From Nocardia otitidiscaviarum NBRC 14405 (GTDB lineage Bacteria > Actinomycetota > Actinomycetes > Mycobacteriales > Mycobacteriaceae): a DNA stretch of 48,042 bases. The number at the start of each line of letters is the position of its first letter. Position 1 is the stretch's first letter. The translations under genes and the position numbers were made by a program. The stretch covers positions 1 through 48,042 of the forward strand of contig NZ_BAGD01000274.1 in assembly GCF_000308635.1 (NCBI RefSeq), written 5' to 3'. Below are positions 33,043 to 41,098 of the stretch, piece after piece. The notes under the pieces are model-generated. The model did not search any database. It was not told where the DNA came from and saw only the letters and a program-made list of their open reading frames with translations.

Positions 33043-33461
33043 GCGTTGATGGCCTGGCGTTCGCGATCGGCTCGGGTGATCTCGATCTTGCGGGGCTTGG
33101 CCTGTTCCGCGATCGGAATCACCAACCGCAGCACACCATCGCGGTAGTCGGCGCGAATCCGGTCGGTGTCCAGGCTCTCGCCGAGGAACAACTGCCGGCT
33201 GAACTCTCCGCGCGGGCGTTCCGCGGCGATCATCGCTCTGTCCTGGTCCAGTTCCGGGCGCGACGCCCGCACCGTGACCACGTTGCGTTCGACATCCAGG
33301 TCCACCGAGTCCGGGTCGATGCCGGGTAGATCCAGCTCCACCAGGAACTCGTCGCCGTCGCGCCAGGCATCCATCGGCATCGCCGCCGGACGTGCCGCCG
33401 TGCCGAACACCTGCTGGGTCCACCGGTCCAGATCGCGGAAAGGATCCGTGCGCATCAGCAT
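33039..33461 (-). CDS. Hsp20-family small heat-shock protein
   Basis: ATP-independent chaperone of 140 residues. N-terminus MLMRTDPFRDLDRWTQQVFG as in Hsp18/Acr-type proteins; the alpha-crystallin domain spans about 35-130 (AWRDGDEFLVELDLPGIDPDSVDLDVERNVVTVRA in parts, ERPRGEFSRQLFLGESLDTDRI, YRDGVLRLVIPIAEQAKPRKIEI). The start is ATG 33461 with GGGAGG eight bases upstream; GTG 33470 is in frame. The leader carries a CIRCE-like operator and another inverted repeat, so heat control by an HrcA-type repressor is likely. Confidence 0.93.
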   Translation of the reverse strand: MLMRTDPFRDLDRWTQQVFGTAARPAAMPMDAWRDGDEFLVELDLPGIDPDSVDLDVERNVVTVRASRPELDQDRAMIAAERPRGEFSRQLFLGESLDTDRIRADYRDGVLRLVIPIAEQAKPRKIEITRADRERQAINA

Positions 33462-33510
33462 GGTCGCCACCTCCCACTCACTCCAATCTCGATGTGAAGC
33501 AGATGAGAAA

Positions 33511-33532
33511 ATCTGTGTCTGAAGACATAGAT
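33511..33532. promoter_or_regulatory. Inverted repeat in the hsp20 leader
   Basis: ATCTGTGTCT GA AGACATAGAT: 10-bp arms with one mismatch, between the CIRCE-like site and the hsp20 start. It could be a second operator or an RNA hairpin. Confidence 0.4.
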
Positions 33533-33536
33533 AGTT

Positions 33537-33563
33537 TTAGCACTCGACACTGTCGAGTGCAAG
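33537..33563 (-). promoter_or_regulatory. CIRCE-like HrcA operator of hsp20
   Basis: TTAGCACTC-N9-GAGTGCAAG, against the CIRCE consensus TTAGCACTC-N9-GAGTGCTAA: the left arm is exact and the right arm matches 7 of 9. The spacer GACACTGTC is itself part of a perfect 21-bp palindrome (33540-33560). It lies 76 bp upstream of hsp20. Confidence 0.7.
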
Positions 33564-33604
33564 ATCTCGCGGGGCGATCGCCATGCCGAGGTGGAGGTAG
33601 GTGT

Positions 33605-34504
33605 TCATCGGGACGGTCTTTCGCTCGTGCCACGGGTGGGGGCGAGCGGGCAGTCCCTGGTGACGGGGAGGGCGGGGCCGAGGTTGTCGATGTCGTAGCC
33701 GTCGGGATAGCTACGCCGCCACGGGAAATCGAAAAGGTCGACACCCTGCGCCGACCATCGGCGTAGCACCGCCGCACGGGTGCGCAGGACCGCGGTGACG
33801 GCCGCGCGGGTGGCGCGGCCGGGTTCGGGCAGGGCCAGCGCGCGGCGGATGTGGTCGGGAGTGAGTGCGTCGACGACGGCGCGGGAGAATCGCAACGGCA
33901 GGCGCGGCAACAGGTCTGCGGCCAGGCGGTCGCGGTTGGCCAGGGCGACCCGATGGCCACCGTCGCTGTACCCGACGAAGCGTGCCTCGTAGCTGTCGAG
34001 GTAGTCGGCCATGTCCTCATACGAGCCGGGAATGTCGGTGATGGCCATGTGCTCGCCGAGGTGCCGGTAGTACAGGTACAGGGCGGTGCGTTCGGTTGGC
34101 GACATCGGGCGCCAGCCGTGGGCGTCGACGAAGCGGGCCGCGACCACGACGAAGGTGGCCAGCACGTAGCGGAAATCCTCCTGCGAGATCGGGTACGGGG
34201 CATGGGCCCGGTTGATCCGCCGCACGGCACGTCGCCCGCGATCGGAGGCGATGCCGTGCGCGAGGACCTCCGTCAGCAGTAGCGCGGTGTCGTCGGCGCG
34301 TTTCGCCGGGCGCTGCGCGAATTCACCGGTGCGGGCCAGCAGAGTTCCGATGGCGGGGACGGCGAAGGTGTGGATCTGCGCCAGCTCCGACCCGAGCGCG
34401 ATCTCGATCGGGAACTCGAACTGGGCATCGAGCCGGTGGATCAGTTCGAAGTCACGTTCGGGGGTCAGGCGTTCAATGATGCGCAGTCGGTCGTATCGGC
34501 CCAT
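33605..34504 (-). CDS. MpaB/Lcp-family oxygenase (DUF2236)
   Basis: A 299-residue protein of the DUF2236 group, which includes latex-clearing protein Lcp and fungal MpaB, heme oxygenases that cut isoprenoid chains. Segments in order: FPIEIALGSELAQIHTFAVPAIGTLLARTGEF, KRADDTALLLTEVLAHG, RRINRAHAPYPISQEDFRYVLATFVVVAARFVDAHG, YLYYRHLGEHMAITDIPGSYEDMADYLDSYEARFVG. His in YRHLGEHM or INRAHAP may be the heme ligand. No signal peptide is seen. The substrate is unknown. It is divergent from a TetR gene over repeated operators. Confidence 0.82.
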   Translation of the reverse strand: MGRYDRLRIIERLTPERDFELIHRLDAQFEFPIEIALGSELAQIHTFAVPAIGTLLARTGEFAQRPAKRADDTALLLTEVLAHGIASDRGRRAVRRINRAHAPYPISQEDFRYVLATFVVVAARFVDAHGWRPMSPTERTALYLYYRHLGEHMAITDIPGSYEDMADYLDSYEARFVGYSDGGHRVALANRDRLAADLLPRLPLRFSRAVVDALTPDHIRRALALPEPGRATRAAVTAVLRTRAAVLRRWSAQGVDLFDFPWRRSYPDGYDIDNLGPALPVTRDCPLAPTRGTSERPSR

Positions 34505-34527
34505 GCCGCTCCCCTTCCAAGAATCTA

Positions 34528-34580
34528 CGACACTTGTTCGACTAGTTCTGCGGTATAGTACGACAAGTGTTCAAGTAGTT
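34528..34580. promoter_or_regulatory. Direct repeat of a likely TetR operator
   Basis: The 20-bp units at 34528-34547 and 34561-34580 agree at 16 of 20 positions (CGACAnnTGTTC then TAGTT), 33 bp apart, about three helical turns. They fill the 92-bp gap between the divergent oxygenase and TetR genes. Confidence 0.6.
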
Positions 34581-34596
34581 GGCAAGAGGAGGAACA

Positions 34597-35232
34597 ATGA
34601 CCTCCGACTCACATGCGACCGGCGAGGCCACCCGCGGACACGGCATCACCGAGGAGCAGACAGAGTCGACACCGACACGGCCGGACGGCCGCAAAGCCCG
34701 CGGGCAGCGCCGCCGCGAGCAACTGGTGGACGCGGCATTGCGGGTGGCCGCACGCGACGGGGTCGCCGCGATCACCCACCGGGCCGTGGCCGCCGAAGCC
34801 GGTGTCGCCGCGACCGCCGGCACCTACTACTTCCCGACCGTGGACGATCTGCTGTCCGCGGTGATCACCGCAGGCGTGCAGCGATTCACCACCGACCTCA
34901 CCGCCCGGCTCGGGCAGGCCTCCACGGTGCGGACGTTCGTCGACTACCTCGACGACATCCTGCGCCACGACCGGCAACGACTGATCACCGAATACGAGCT
35001 CTACCTGCTGGCCGCGCGCCGCCCCGAACTGCGCCCGGCCCTGGCACCGTGGACCGACGCGATGCGGACCATCCTCGCCCGATGGACCACCGACCCCATC
35101 GCCCTGACCGCCACCCTCGCCGCCCTGGACGGACTGTTCCTGCAATCGGTCACCGCCACACCCCCATCCACCGACACCGTCGAAGCCGTCCTGCTGGGCA
35201 CCCTCGCCATCACCGACCCCACCGCACAATGA
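34597..35232 (+). CDS. TetR-family regulator
   Basis: A 211-residue TetR protein. The HTH is at about 40-85 (RREQLVDAALRVAARDGVAAITHRAVAAEAGVAATAGTYYFPTVDDLL in parts). The C-terminal ligand domain has LITEYELYLLAARRPELRPALAPW and LDGLFLQSV. A 35-residue polar N-terminal arm precedes the HTH. ATG 34597 is preceded by AGAGGAGG. It probably represses the divergent MpaB-type oxygenase and itself through the repeats between them. Confidence 0.9.
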   Translation: MTSDSHATGEATRGHGITEEQTESTPTRPDGRKARGQRRREQLVDAALRVAARDGVAAITHRAVAAEAGVAATAGTYYFPTVDDLLSAVITAGVQRFTTDLTARLGQASTVRTFVDYLDDILRHDRQRLITEYELYLLAARRPELRPALAPWTDAMRTILARWTTDPIALTATLAALDGLFLQSVTATPPSTDTVEAVLLGTLAITDPTAQ

Positions 35233-35537
35233 AGGGCACGGCCCGTCGTGCCTGCCGCCGGGCAGCCACAACGGTCGCAAATGGCATCTCGCCGTGGATT
35301 CGAAGGGCCTGGCGGTGGCTGATCCGAGTCACCGGCGACGACCACGACCGATCGAGACGCGGCGCCCGACCATTCCGCAGCCCATTTGACCTGGGCCGCA
35401 ACGACACTCATGACGCGGCGGTTGACCAGGCGCAAACCCGCCCGCTGCCAGGCCGATCGGGACAAAGACAACACCGTCGACAGGCCATTGGTCCACAAAA
35501 CATGACCGGTCGGAGGCGGAAACCGCCTCCGACCTGG

Positions 35538-35546
<9 letters not shown>
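35229..35546 (+). CDS. Possible basic small protein overlapping the TetR gene
   Basis: ATG 35229 overlaps the TetR stop as ATGA. The 105-residue frame begins MKGTARRACRRAATTVANG with WIRRAWRWLIRVTGDDHDRS and is very rich in Arg and Gln later. Its end runs through the tRNA terminator hairpin into the tRNA 3' end on the other strand, which argues against the whole length being real. Without it, 35233-35507 holds no other feature. Confidence 0.25.
35508..35534 (-). terminator. Hairpin terminator of tRNA-Pro
   Basis: GGTCGGAGGCGG (35508-35519), 3-base loop, CCGCCTCCGACC (35523-35534): a perfect 12-bp stem starting 3 bp after the tRNA 3' end on the minus strand, with a short T-run (GTTTTG) beyond it. 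Confidence 0.8.
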
Positions 35547-35611
<65 letters not shown>

Positions 35612-35613
35612 TT

Positions 35614-35631
35614 GCACCCGCTTGCGGGTGC
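35614..35631. repeat. Perfect hairpin 5' of tRNA-Pro
   Basis: GCACCCGC TT GCGGGTGC: 8-bp arms with a 2-base centre, ending 2 bp before the tRNA 5' end on the minus strand. It may be a processing signal, or a terminator for transcription coming from the KGG gene. Confidence 0.5.
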
Positions 35632-35776
35632 TCGACGAGATTACCTCACCACCCCCCTCGGGGAGCAAATCGCGTGAACAGGCCGGGTTCGGCCAGGGGC
35701 GGGGAGGTGGACCGGGGGGTTGGGCTGGGCGGCCGGGAAGAAGCCGGTGGCCTCTTCCCGACAACCGTTCAGCGGG

Positions 35777-35983
35777 TCAGGAGCCCGGGCCGCTGTGGCT
35801 GTGCTGGCCGCCACGCTGCTTGGCCTCGGTGGGCTGGGCTTCGGCCCCCTTGCGGCCGGCTTCGTGCGGGTCGGCGGCGTTCTCGCTGCCGAAGCTGCCG
35901 GTGCTGGCCTGACCGCCCTTGCGGGCCTGTTCTTCGGTGTCCTCGCGGTTCCCGAACTGGCCGGGATTCTTCGGATCCGCCAT
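35777..35983 (-). CDS. KGG-motif (Con-10-like) general stress protein
   Basis: A 68-residue hydrophilic protein from ATG 35983 (AAAGGA upstream). It has NPGQFGNREDTEEQARKGGQASTGSFGSENAADPHEAGRKGAEAQ in parts, i.e. two KGG/RKG repeats of the stress-induced KGG family related to fungal con-10 and B. subtilis GsiB. It is probably disordered and induced by stress or stationary phase. It lies alone 146 bp after the antigen-85-like gene. Confidence 0.88.
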   Translation of the reverse strand: MADPKNPGQFGNREDTEEQARKGGQASTGSFGSENAADPHEAGRKGAEAQPTEAKQRGGQHSHSGPGS

Positions 35984-36129
35984 GACGGTTCCTTTCCGTG
36001 CGTCGGTCTTGCTTCGAGGTGGGCCGCGATGCGGCCCTGTCGTCGCACTACCCGGCGCCGCATGGAGTAACCCGCCGGATGCGGAACTTCTCGCCGCGCG
36101 GCCGTCCGGCCTGCGGCGATGGGCGAAAA

Positions 36130-37146
36130 TCATTCCGCCGCAACGTCCAGCGCGCCCGCGAGGGTCCGCCACGCCGGTTCCAGCTGAGCCGCGAAATCCG
36201 GCCAGGCGTGCAGACCGGCCGGTGCGTAGTGCACGGTGGCGGGAATCCCCAATTGCGCCAGGCGCTGTGCGAACCGTTCGGTGCAACTGCGCGCCCCGGC
36301 CTCCAGGGCCACACCGCCGCCGGCTTTGCCGAGGGCGTCGGCGATATCGGGGGCCTGGGCGAGGGCGATGAGGTTCGCGGGGCCGGGCATACCGCTGGCG
36401 ACCGACAGGTGGATGGTGGTTCCGCGCAACTGCTCGGCGCCGAGCAGACTGTCGTGCGCCAACCAGTCCGGTGAGGTCGGCGGCCCCCAGAGGTTGTCCA
36501 CATTGCCGCCGCGGGAGCCCACCGTGATGCGGGTGATGGCGCGGCCGAGTTCGTCGGCGGTGGAGTAGCAGCCGCTCATTCCGGCCACGGCCCGATACTG
36601 GCCGGGGTGGCGTTGGGCGATCATCACCGCGCCCTGTGCGCCCATGGAGACGCCCGCGATGGCGCGGTGGCCGTTGCCGCCGAGATAGTCCTCGACGATG
36701 GGCGGCAGCTCCTCGGTCAGGAAGGTCTCCCAGCGGTTGAGTCCGAGCTTCGCGTCGTAGTGGTGCCAGTCGGTGTACATGCTGCCCATGCCGCCGCTGG
36801 TGAGCACCACGTCGACCGGCTTGTCGGCGAAGAACTCCCGCGCGCCGCCCTGGGTGATCCAGTCGGACGTGGCCTCGGCCTCCACGCCGTCGAGCAGGTA
36901 CAGGGTGGGCCGGGGCGCGGTCCCCGCACCGCGCAGCACATCCACCGGCACCACGCGGCGCATGGATTCGGAGACGATATGCAGTCGCTCCCAACGGTTT
37001 CCGCGCACCTCGGTGTCCACCAGCTCGGTGCGCAGCACGGTGGGATCGGCGACCTCCACCGGGTCCGGCCACACCATCGGCGCCGCGATCACCGGGGCGA
37101 CCGCCAGGGCCGCCGCCACCATCGCCGTGCCGATACTCGCGCGCAC
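36130..37146 (-). CDS. Secreted antigen-85-like mycolyltransferase/esterase
   Basis: A 338-residue exported alpha/beta hydrolase of the esterase D/antigen 85 group. Signal peptide MRASIGTAMVAAALAVAPVI to about residue 22. Marks: SESMRRVVPVDVLRG, YLLDGVEAEATSDWITQGGAREFF, SGGMGSMYTDWHHYDAKLGLNRWETFLTEELPP (compare Ag85 GGQSSFYSDW), nucleophile Ser167 in AIAGVSMGAQGAVMIAQRHPGQYRAVAGMSG and a C-terminal His in AGLHAWPDFAAQLEPAW. It would transfer mycolic acids to trehalose, arabinogalactan or proteins. GTG 37146 lies 3 bp after the desaturase stop; it is last in a three-gene operon. Confidence 0.87.
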   Translation of the reverse strand: MRASIGTAMVAAALAVAPVIAAPMVWPDPVEVADPTVLRTELVDTEVRGNRWERLHIVSESMRRVVPVDVLRGAGTAPRPTLYLLDGVEAEATSDWITQGGAREFFADKPVDVVLTSGGMGSMYTDWHHYDAKLGLNRWETFLTEELPPIVEDYLGGNGHRAIAGVSMGAQGAVMIAQRHPGQYRAVAGMSGCYSTADELGRAITRITVGSRGGNVDNLWGPPTSPDWLAHDSLLGAEQLRGTTIHLSVASGMPGPANLIALAQAPDIADALGKAGGGVALEAGARSCTERFAQRLAQLGIPATVHYAPAGLHAWPDFAAQLEPAWRTLAGALDVAAE

Positions 37147-37149
37147 GGC

Positions 37150-38094
37150 TCAGCCCACCGCCGCCGCGGCCCGGGCCAGCGCCCGGTCGCGCTGTTCCTC
37201 GAAGCGGCGGGCCTTCACCTCGAGATCCTCGAGGTAGGCGTGCAGTTCCTCGCGGGCGCGTTCCCCCTCACCCGACAGGTCGGTGCGGTCGAAGACACGC
37301 CAGGTGCGCAGCACCGGTCGCAGCACCGAGTCCAGATGCTGGCGCAGATCGTAGATGCCGTTCTTGGCGAGCAGCACCGCGTTGCGCCGGAAACCCGGCT
37401 GGGTCAGGCCGGGCATCTGGAATCGGGTCACCACGTCGGTGATGGCGCGCAACATCTGATCGGGCGTGAGATCCAATGCGGCGGAGCCGATGCGGCGGTA
37501 GAAGATCATGTGCAGGTTCTCGTCGGTGGCGATACGGGACAGCATGCGCTCGGCGACCGGTTCGGCGCAAGCGATTCCGGTATTGCGATGACTGATACGG
37601 GTCGCCAATTCCTGCAATGTCACGTATGCGACACCGCTGAGGAACTGTGAAATCTGTTCGGGACTGGATATTCCGGTGGTCATATGCGCCATGCGCGCGC
37701 TCTCCAAGGCGACCGGATCGACAGCCCGGGTGACCACCAGATAGTCGCGCATGACGATGGCGTGCCGATTCTCCTCGGCGGTCCACCGGCCCACCCAGGT
37801 ACCCCACGCGCCGTCCATCCCGAGGGTGTCCGTGATCTCCCGGTGATAGGACGGAAGATTGTCCTCGGTGAGCAGATTCGTCACCATGGCGGCACGGGCC
37901 ACCTCGGACAGCGAGGATTGTTCCGGCTCCCAGTCGATTCCGCCCATGGCCGCGAAATTGCGGCCCTCGTCCCAGGGTACGTAGTCGTGTGGATTCCAGT
38001 CCTCGGCATGCCGCAGATGTTTGTTCAGATGCCGCTCGGCCACGGGCTCCAATTCCAACAGGATTTCACGATCGGTCAGTGCGGTGAACAACAC
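37150..38094 (-). CDS. Acyl-ACP desaturase, DesA type
   Basis: A 314-residue soluble diiron desaturase. Iron ligands are visible: Glu77 (LLTEDNLPSYH), Glu108 and His111 (WTAEENRH), Glu162 (LQELATRISHRN), Glu192 and His195 (ATDENLHMIFY). The N-terminus reads LLELEPVAERHLNKHLRHAEDWNPHDYVPWDEGRNF in parts, as in mycobacterial DesA1/DesA2, which act in mycolate precursor synthesis. It starts at GTG 38094 or TTG 38091 behind GAGGAG. It lies between the lipase and the antigen-85-like gene. A paralogue is at 46000. Confidence 0.92.
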   Translation of the reverse strand: MLFTALTDREILLELEPVAERHLNKHLRHAEDWNPHDYVPWDEGRNFAAMGGIDWEPEQSSLSEVARAAMVTNLLTEDNLPSYHREITDTLGMDGAWGTWVGRWTAEENRHAIVMRDYLVVTRAVDPVALESARMAHMTTGISSPEQISQFLSGVAYVTLQELATRISHRNTGIACAEPVAERMLSRIATDENLHMIFYRRIGSAALDLTPDQMLRAITDVVTRFQMPGLTQPGFRRNAVLLAKNGIYDLRQHLDSVLRPVLRTWRVFDRTDLSGEGERAREELHAYLEDLEVKARRFEEQRDRALARAAAAVG

Positions 38095-38127
38095 GTACTC
38101 CTCAGGCGGTGGCGATATTTCGATTCG

Positions 38128-39357
38128 TCAGCAGGTTCCGGTGGCCGTTTCCCCGCGGAAGCGGGCGTCGATCCAGGTCAGCACGTGCGGCAGCCCGAGC
38201 ACGGCGGCGGTCAGATGGTCGGGGACCGGCACGGTCAGCGATTGCACCGTCACGCCCGCCGCACACCACCGTCGCACGGTGTTGTCGATCGCGTCCACCG
38301 GCACCAGTCCGTCGATGGGCGAATGCCATTCGAAGATCGGCATATTCGGTGTGCCGTCGTAGAGTTCGAGACTGTTCTCCTCCACCACGGCGCGCGCCTC
38401 GCGGTCGTCGATCATGGAGGTGCTGGCGGCGAAGTCGAGTGCACCGCGCCCAGCGCCCGCTGCGAGCAGGTCGTTGGTGCAACTATTGGCGATCTGCTGC
38501 CGTACCAGCATGCCGCGATCGTTGAATTGGGAGCTGATCGGGAAGCGGCGCGGATATTCGCGTTCCAGCCCGAGCCCGGCCGCCAGGGCGAGACCGAAGA
38601 CCGGGTGCGCGCCGAGACCGAGACTTTCCAGCATCTTCACCAGATTCATGGGCACCCCGCCCGCGGCGGCGCCGTCGATCCGCAATTCGGGCGCATAGGT
38701 TTTCGCCAGTGCCGCCGCCCAGGCCGTGGCCATGCCGCCACCGGAGTAGCCCGCCATCACCACCGGACTGCCGGAGAGCCGGAACTGCTCCACCCGCTGG
38801 ACCGCCCGAATGCCGTCCAACGTGATCAAACCGCCCAGTTTCGCCGCGCCGTAGGCGAAGCTCGGCCCGAGATGGTCGGGCATGGCGATACTCCACCCCC
38901 GGCGCAGCGCGAAGTTGTAGGCGGGGGCCTCGCGCACCATGAGATTCGGGTCGTCGGTGTAGAGCACCCGCGACACCGAGCACTGTGCGCCGAGGCCATT
39001 GATGATGTGCTGATACGACAGCAGCGGACCGTCGATGTCGCGGTGGTGTGGAGTCAGCACCGTGGTGACCGCGGCGATGGGATCGCCGGCGGAATTCGTG
39101 GAACGGAACTTCACCAGGGTGATATCGGTATCCGGAAAGATCGGCAACGCTGGCATAGGTCGTATGTCCAGCACATCGCCGGGTGCGTACTCGGCGATAT
39201 CCGCGGGTTGTGCGTAGAACGGATCCGGATCGGGTGCGGGGTAAATCGGCCGGGCCTGCGCCGCCGGTGCGAGTACTGCCACCAGCAATCCGGCCGCGAG
39301 CGCCACGGCCGTGCGAGACCAGATCCGAACCCTTCCTTTGCGTGCGTGCCGAAGCAT
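38128..39357 (-). CDS. Secretory lipase (LIP family)
   Basis: A 409-residue exported lipase. ATG 39357 begins a basic-hydrophobic signal peptide (RIWSRTAVALAAGLLVAVLAPAAQA). Marks of the PF03583 family: FYAQPADIAEYAPGDVLDIRP, QHIINGLGAQCSVS, AMPDHLGPSFAYGAA, nucleophile Ser in VVMAGYSGGGMATAWAAALA, and Asp/His near IFEWHSPIDGLVPVDAIDN and VPDHLTAAVLGLPHVLTWI. Paired Cys may form disulfides. It is first in the operon with the desaturase and antigen-85-like gene and could supply fatty acids. It is divergent from a PucR-like regulator. Confidence 0.9.
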   Translation of the reverse strand: MLRHARKGRVRIWSRTAVALAAGLLVAVLAPAAQARPIYPAPDPDPFYAQPADIAEYAPGDVLDIRPMPALPIFPDTDITLVKFRSTNSAGDPIAAVTTVLTPHHRDIDGPLLSYQHIINGLGAQCSVSRVLYTDDPNLMVREAPAYNFALRRGWSIAMPDHLGPSFAYGAAKLGGLITLDGIRAVQRVEQFRLSGSPVVMAGYSGGGMATAWAAALAKTYAPELRIDGAAAGGVPMNLVKMLESLGLGAHPVFGLALAAGLGLEREYPRRFPISSQFNDRGMLVRQQIANSCTNDLLAAGAGRGALDFAASTSMIDDREARAVVEENSLELYDGTPNMPIFEWHSPIDGLVPVDAIDNTVRRWCAAGVTVQSLTVPVPDHLTAAVLGLPHVLTWIDARFRGETATGTC

Positions 39358-39669
39358 ATCCCGACTGCCCTTCGTCCACCCGCGAACCATGTCGGGAGAG
39401 GCTATTCAGTCGAGCGACCGAAAGCAGCAGTCGATCGGAATCTCCTGATATCTCACAAGTTTCGGGCAGTACCGATGGTGATCGGGCTGTGATGTGTCCA
39501 GCCCGGGCGTTCTCGCCGAAATCCGCGCGGACGCCGTTGTGACGTGTCACAGTGGCGGTGTGCCGGGCACCGACAATCCAACAGATCAGCCCGAAACCTA
39601 CCGCCGACCCCGGAGGCATGGTTAGTGTTATCCCGCCGCACAGGTAGTTTGACGCGGAAGGAGTCAGCC
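39358..39669. other. Divergent promoter region between the lipase operon and PucR-type gene
   Basis: A 312-bp gap with no convincing gene. It should hold the promoters of both sides; the palindrome at 39538-39551 lies in its middle. AAGGAG at 39659-39664 serves the gene at 39670. Confidence 0.5.
39538..39551. promoter_or_regulatory. Palindrome TGTGACGTGTCACA
   Basis: Perfect 14-bp palindrome with CRP-like half sites TGTGA/TCACA but a 4-base spacer where CRP uses 6. It is 187 bp from the lipase start and 119 bp from the regulator start. It is a candidate operator. Confidence 0.45.
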
Positions 39670-40929
39670 ATGCCCGTCGACAGCACCGAAAGGCCGGGTC
39701 TCACCTTTTCCGGGAGACCGATGTCCTCGCCGCTCAAGGACGTCTGGGCGCTGTCCCGGCAGATGGTGGGCCACTTCGTCGAGAACGTCGCACCGTGCGG
39801 AACCCTGCCCGGGGACGCCATCTACGGCGATGTCACCACCATTACCCGCACCTGCCTGGAAATCGCCGTCAGCATGCTGGACGGTCGAGATATTCCCGCC
39901 AAGACCGAGCGGCTGCACGAGGCCGCGGCGCAATGGGCGCGCGAGGGCGTCCCCATCGACACCATCCACCACGCCATCCACGAGGGATTCAAGATCGGAT
40001 TCGACCTCGTGGTCTCCGCCGCCACCGCACGTTATCGCGGCGACGGCGAATTGCGGCTGTCCCCGGGCGATTACGACAACCTTATCGACGGGGCCAAGCT
40101 GGTGGTGGAGATGCTGGATCGGATGACCTCCACCGTCTCGCTGGCGTACGTACGCGAATTGCGTTCCGTCGTCAGCGAACACCACACCGCCGTGCACACC
40201 CTGACCTCGGCGCTGCTCGGCGGCCATCCCACCTCCACCATGGCGCGCGAGTGCGGTATCGAGATCGCCGAGTCGTATTCGGTATTGGCGCTGACGATCC
40301 CACCGCATCCCGAGGAATCCGATCCCACCCTGGACGGCAAGGTGGTGGCGCGTCGCAAGCTGCGCCGGGTACAGGCCGAACTCGCCACGCGCTGCGCGGA
40401 TGCCGCGCTGTCGCTGCTCAGCGTCGACGGCGGCACCATCCTCATCCCGGTGACGGCCAAGCGACCCGAGGAGCTGGACGACCTGGTCACCGATCTCTCG
40501 CGCGCCGCGCGCGTGCCGATCACGGCCACCACGGTCAGTGCGACGCCGTCGGAGATCCCCACCGCCGCCGAACAGGCGCACGACCTGCTCGATATGGTGC
40601 ACCGCCTGCACTGCGTGCGCGGCCTGTACCGCTTCGACGATCTGGCTCTGGAATACCAGCTCACCCGGCCGGGTCCCGGTCGCGAGTATCTCGGCTCGCT
40701 GCTCGATCGCCTGGACGAACACCCGGAACTGCTGGAAACCCTGCAACGGCATATCGCCAACAACCTCAACCGGCAGCGCACGGCGCGCGTGCTGCATGTG
40801 CACACCAATACGGTGGACTACCGGCTCAAGCGCATAGCCCAGCTGACCGGATTCGATCCGACCCAGGCATCGGGCCTGTGGTACCTGCGTTCGGCCCTGG
40901 TGGCCCGGAGTTACCGCACCACAGCCTGA
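39670..40929 (+). CDS. PucR/CdaR-family transcriptional regulator
   Basis: A 419-residue regulator. The C-terminal 60 residues carry the PucR helix-turn-helix (ETLQRHIANNLNRQRTARVLHVHTNTVDYRLKRIAQLTGFDP in parts). Residues 1-160 are a helical sensor (SRQMVGHFVENVAPCGTLPG, GVPIDTIHHAIHEGFKIGFDLV), as in the RsbT-co-antagonist-like domain of mycobacterial homologues, and the middle is a GGDEF-like CdaR domain without catalytic residues. ATG 39670 follows GGAAGGAG. Its position suggests control of the lipase-desaturase operon. A terminator follows at 41005. Confidence 0.87.
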   Translation: MPVDSTERPGLTFSGRPMSSPLKDVWALSRQMVGHFVENVAPCGTLPGDAIYGDVTTITRTCLEIAVSMLDGRDIPAKTERLHEAAAQWAREGVPIDTIHHAIHEGFKIGFDLVVSAATARYRGDGELRLSPGDYDNLIDGAKLVVEMLDRMTSTVSLAYVRELRSVVSEHHTAVHTLTSALLGGHPTSTMARECGIEIAESYSVLALTIPPHPEESDPTLDGKVVARRKLRRVQAELATRCADAALSLLSVDGGTILIPVTAKRPEELDDLVTDLSRAARVPITATTVSATPSEIPTAAEQAHDLLDMVHRLHCVRGLYRFDDLALEYQLTRPGPGREYLGSLLDRLDEHPELLETLQRHIANNLNRQRTARVLHVHTNTVDYRLKRIAQLTGFDPTQASGLWYLRSALVARSYRTTA

Positions 40930-41004
40930 CTCGCTCGCGGGCTCCCGGGGCAATCGGGGTGCTACCCGTCACGGTGTAACCGCCGCTGTGCGGCAGGCCA
41001 CTAG

Positions 41005-41028
41005 AAAGCGCTAGGGCACAGCGCTTTT
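41005..41028 (+). terminator. Intrinsic terminator after the PucR-type gene
   Basis: AAAGCGCT-agggcac-AGCGCTTT followed by one more T: perfect 8-bp stem with a T-run, 75 bp after the stop. It is one of the few classical terminators in the window. Confidence 0.8.
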
Positions 41029-41098
41029 GCCGCCAACCTTCACTGTCTTGTTACAGCTGTGCACGGTGCCGAAACGTCGGTCGGCGACCGTGGTGAAC

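Noticed and set aside
35720..36070. A plus-strand frame with hydrophobic stretches opposite the KGG gene
   Set aside because: Hydrophobicity arises from the complement of the Gly/Ala-rich KGG gene; no ribosome site.
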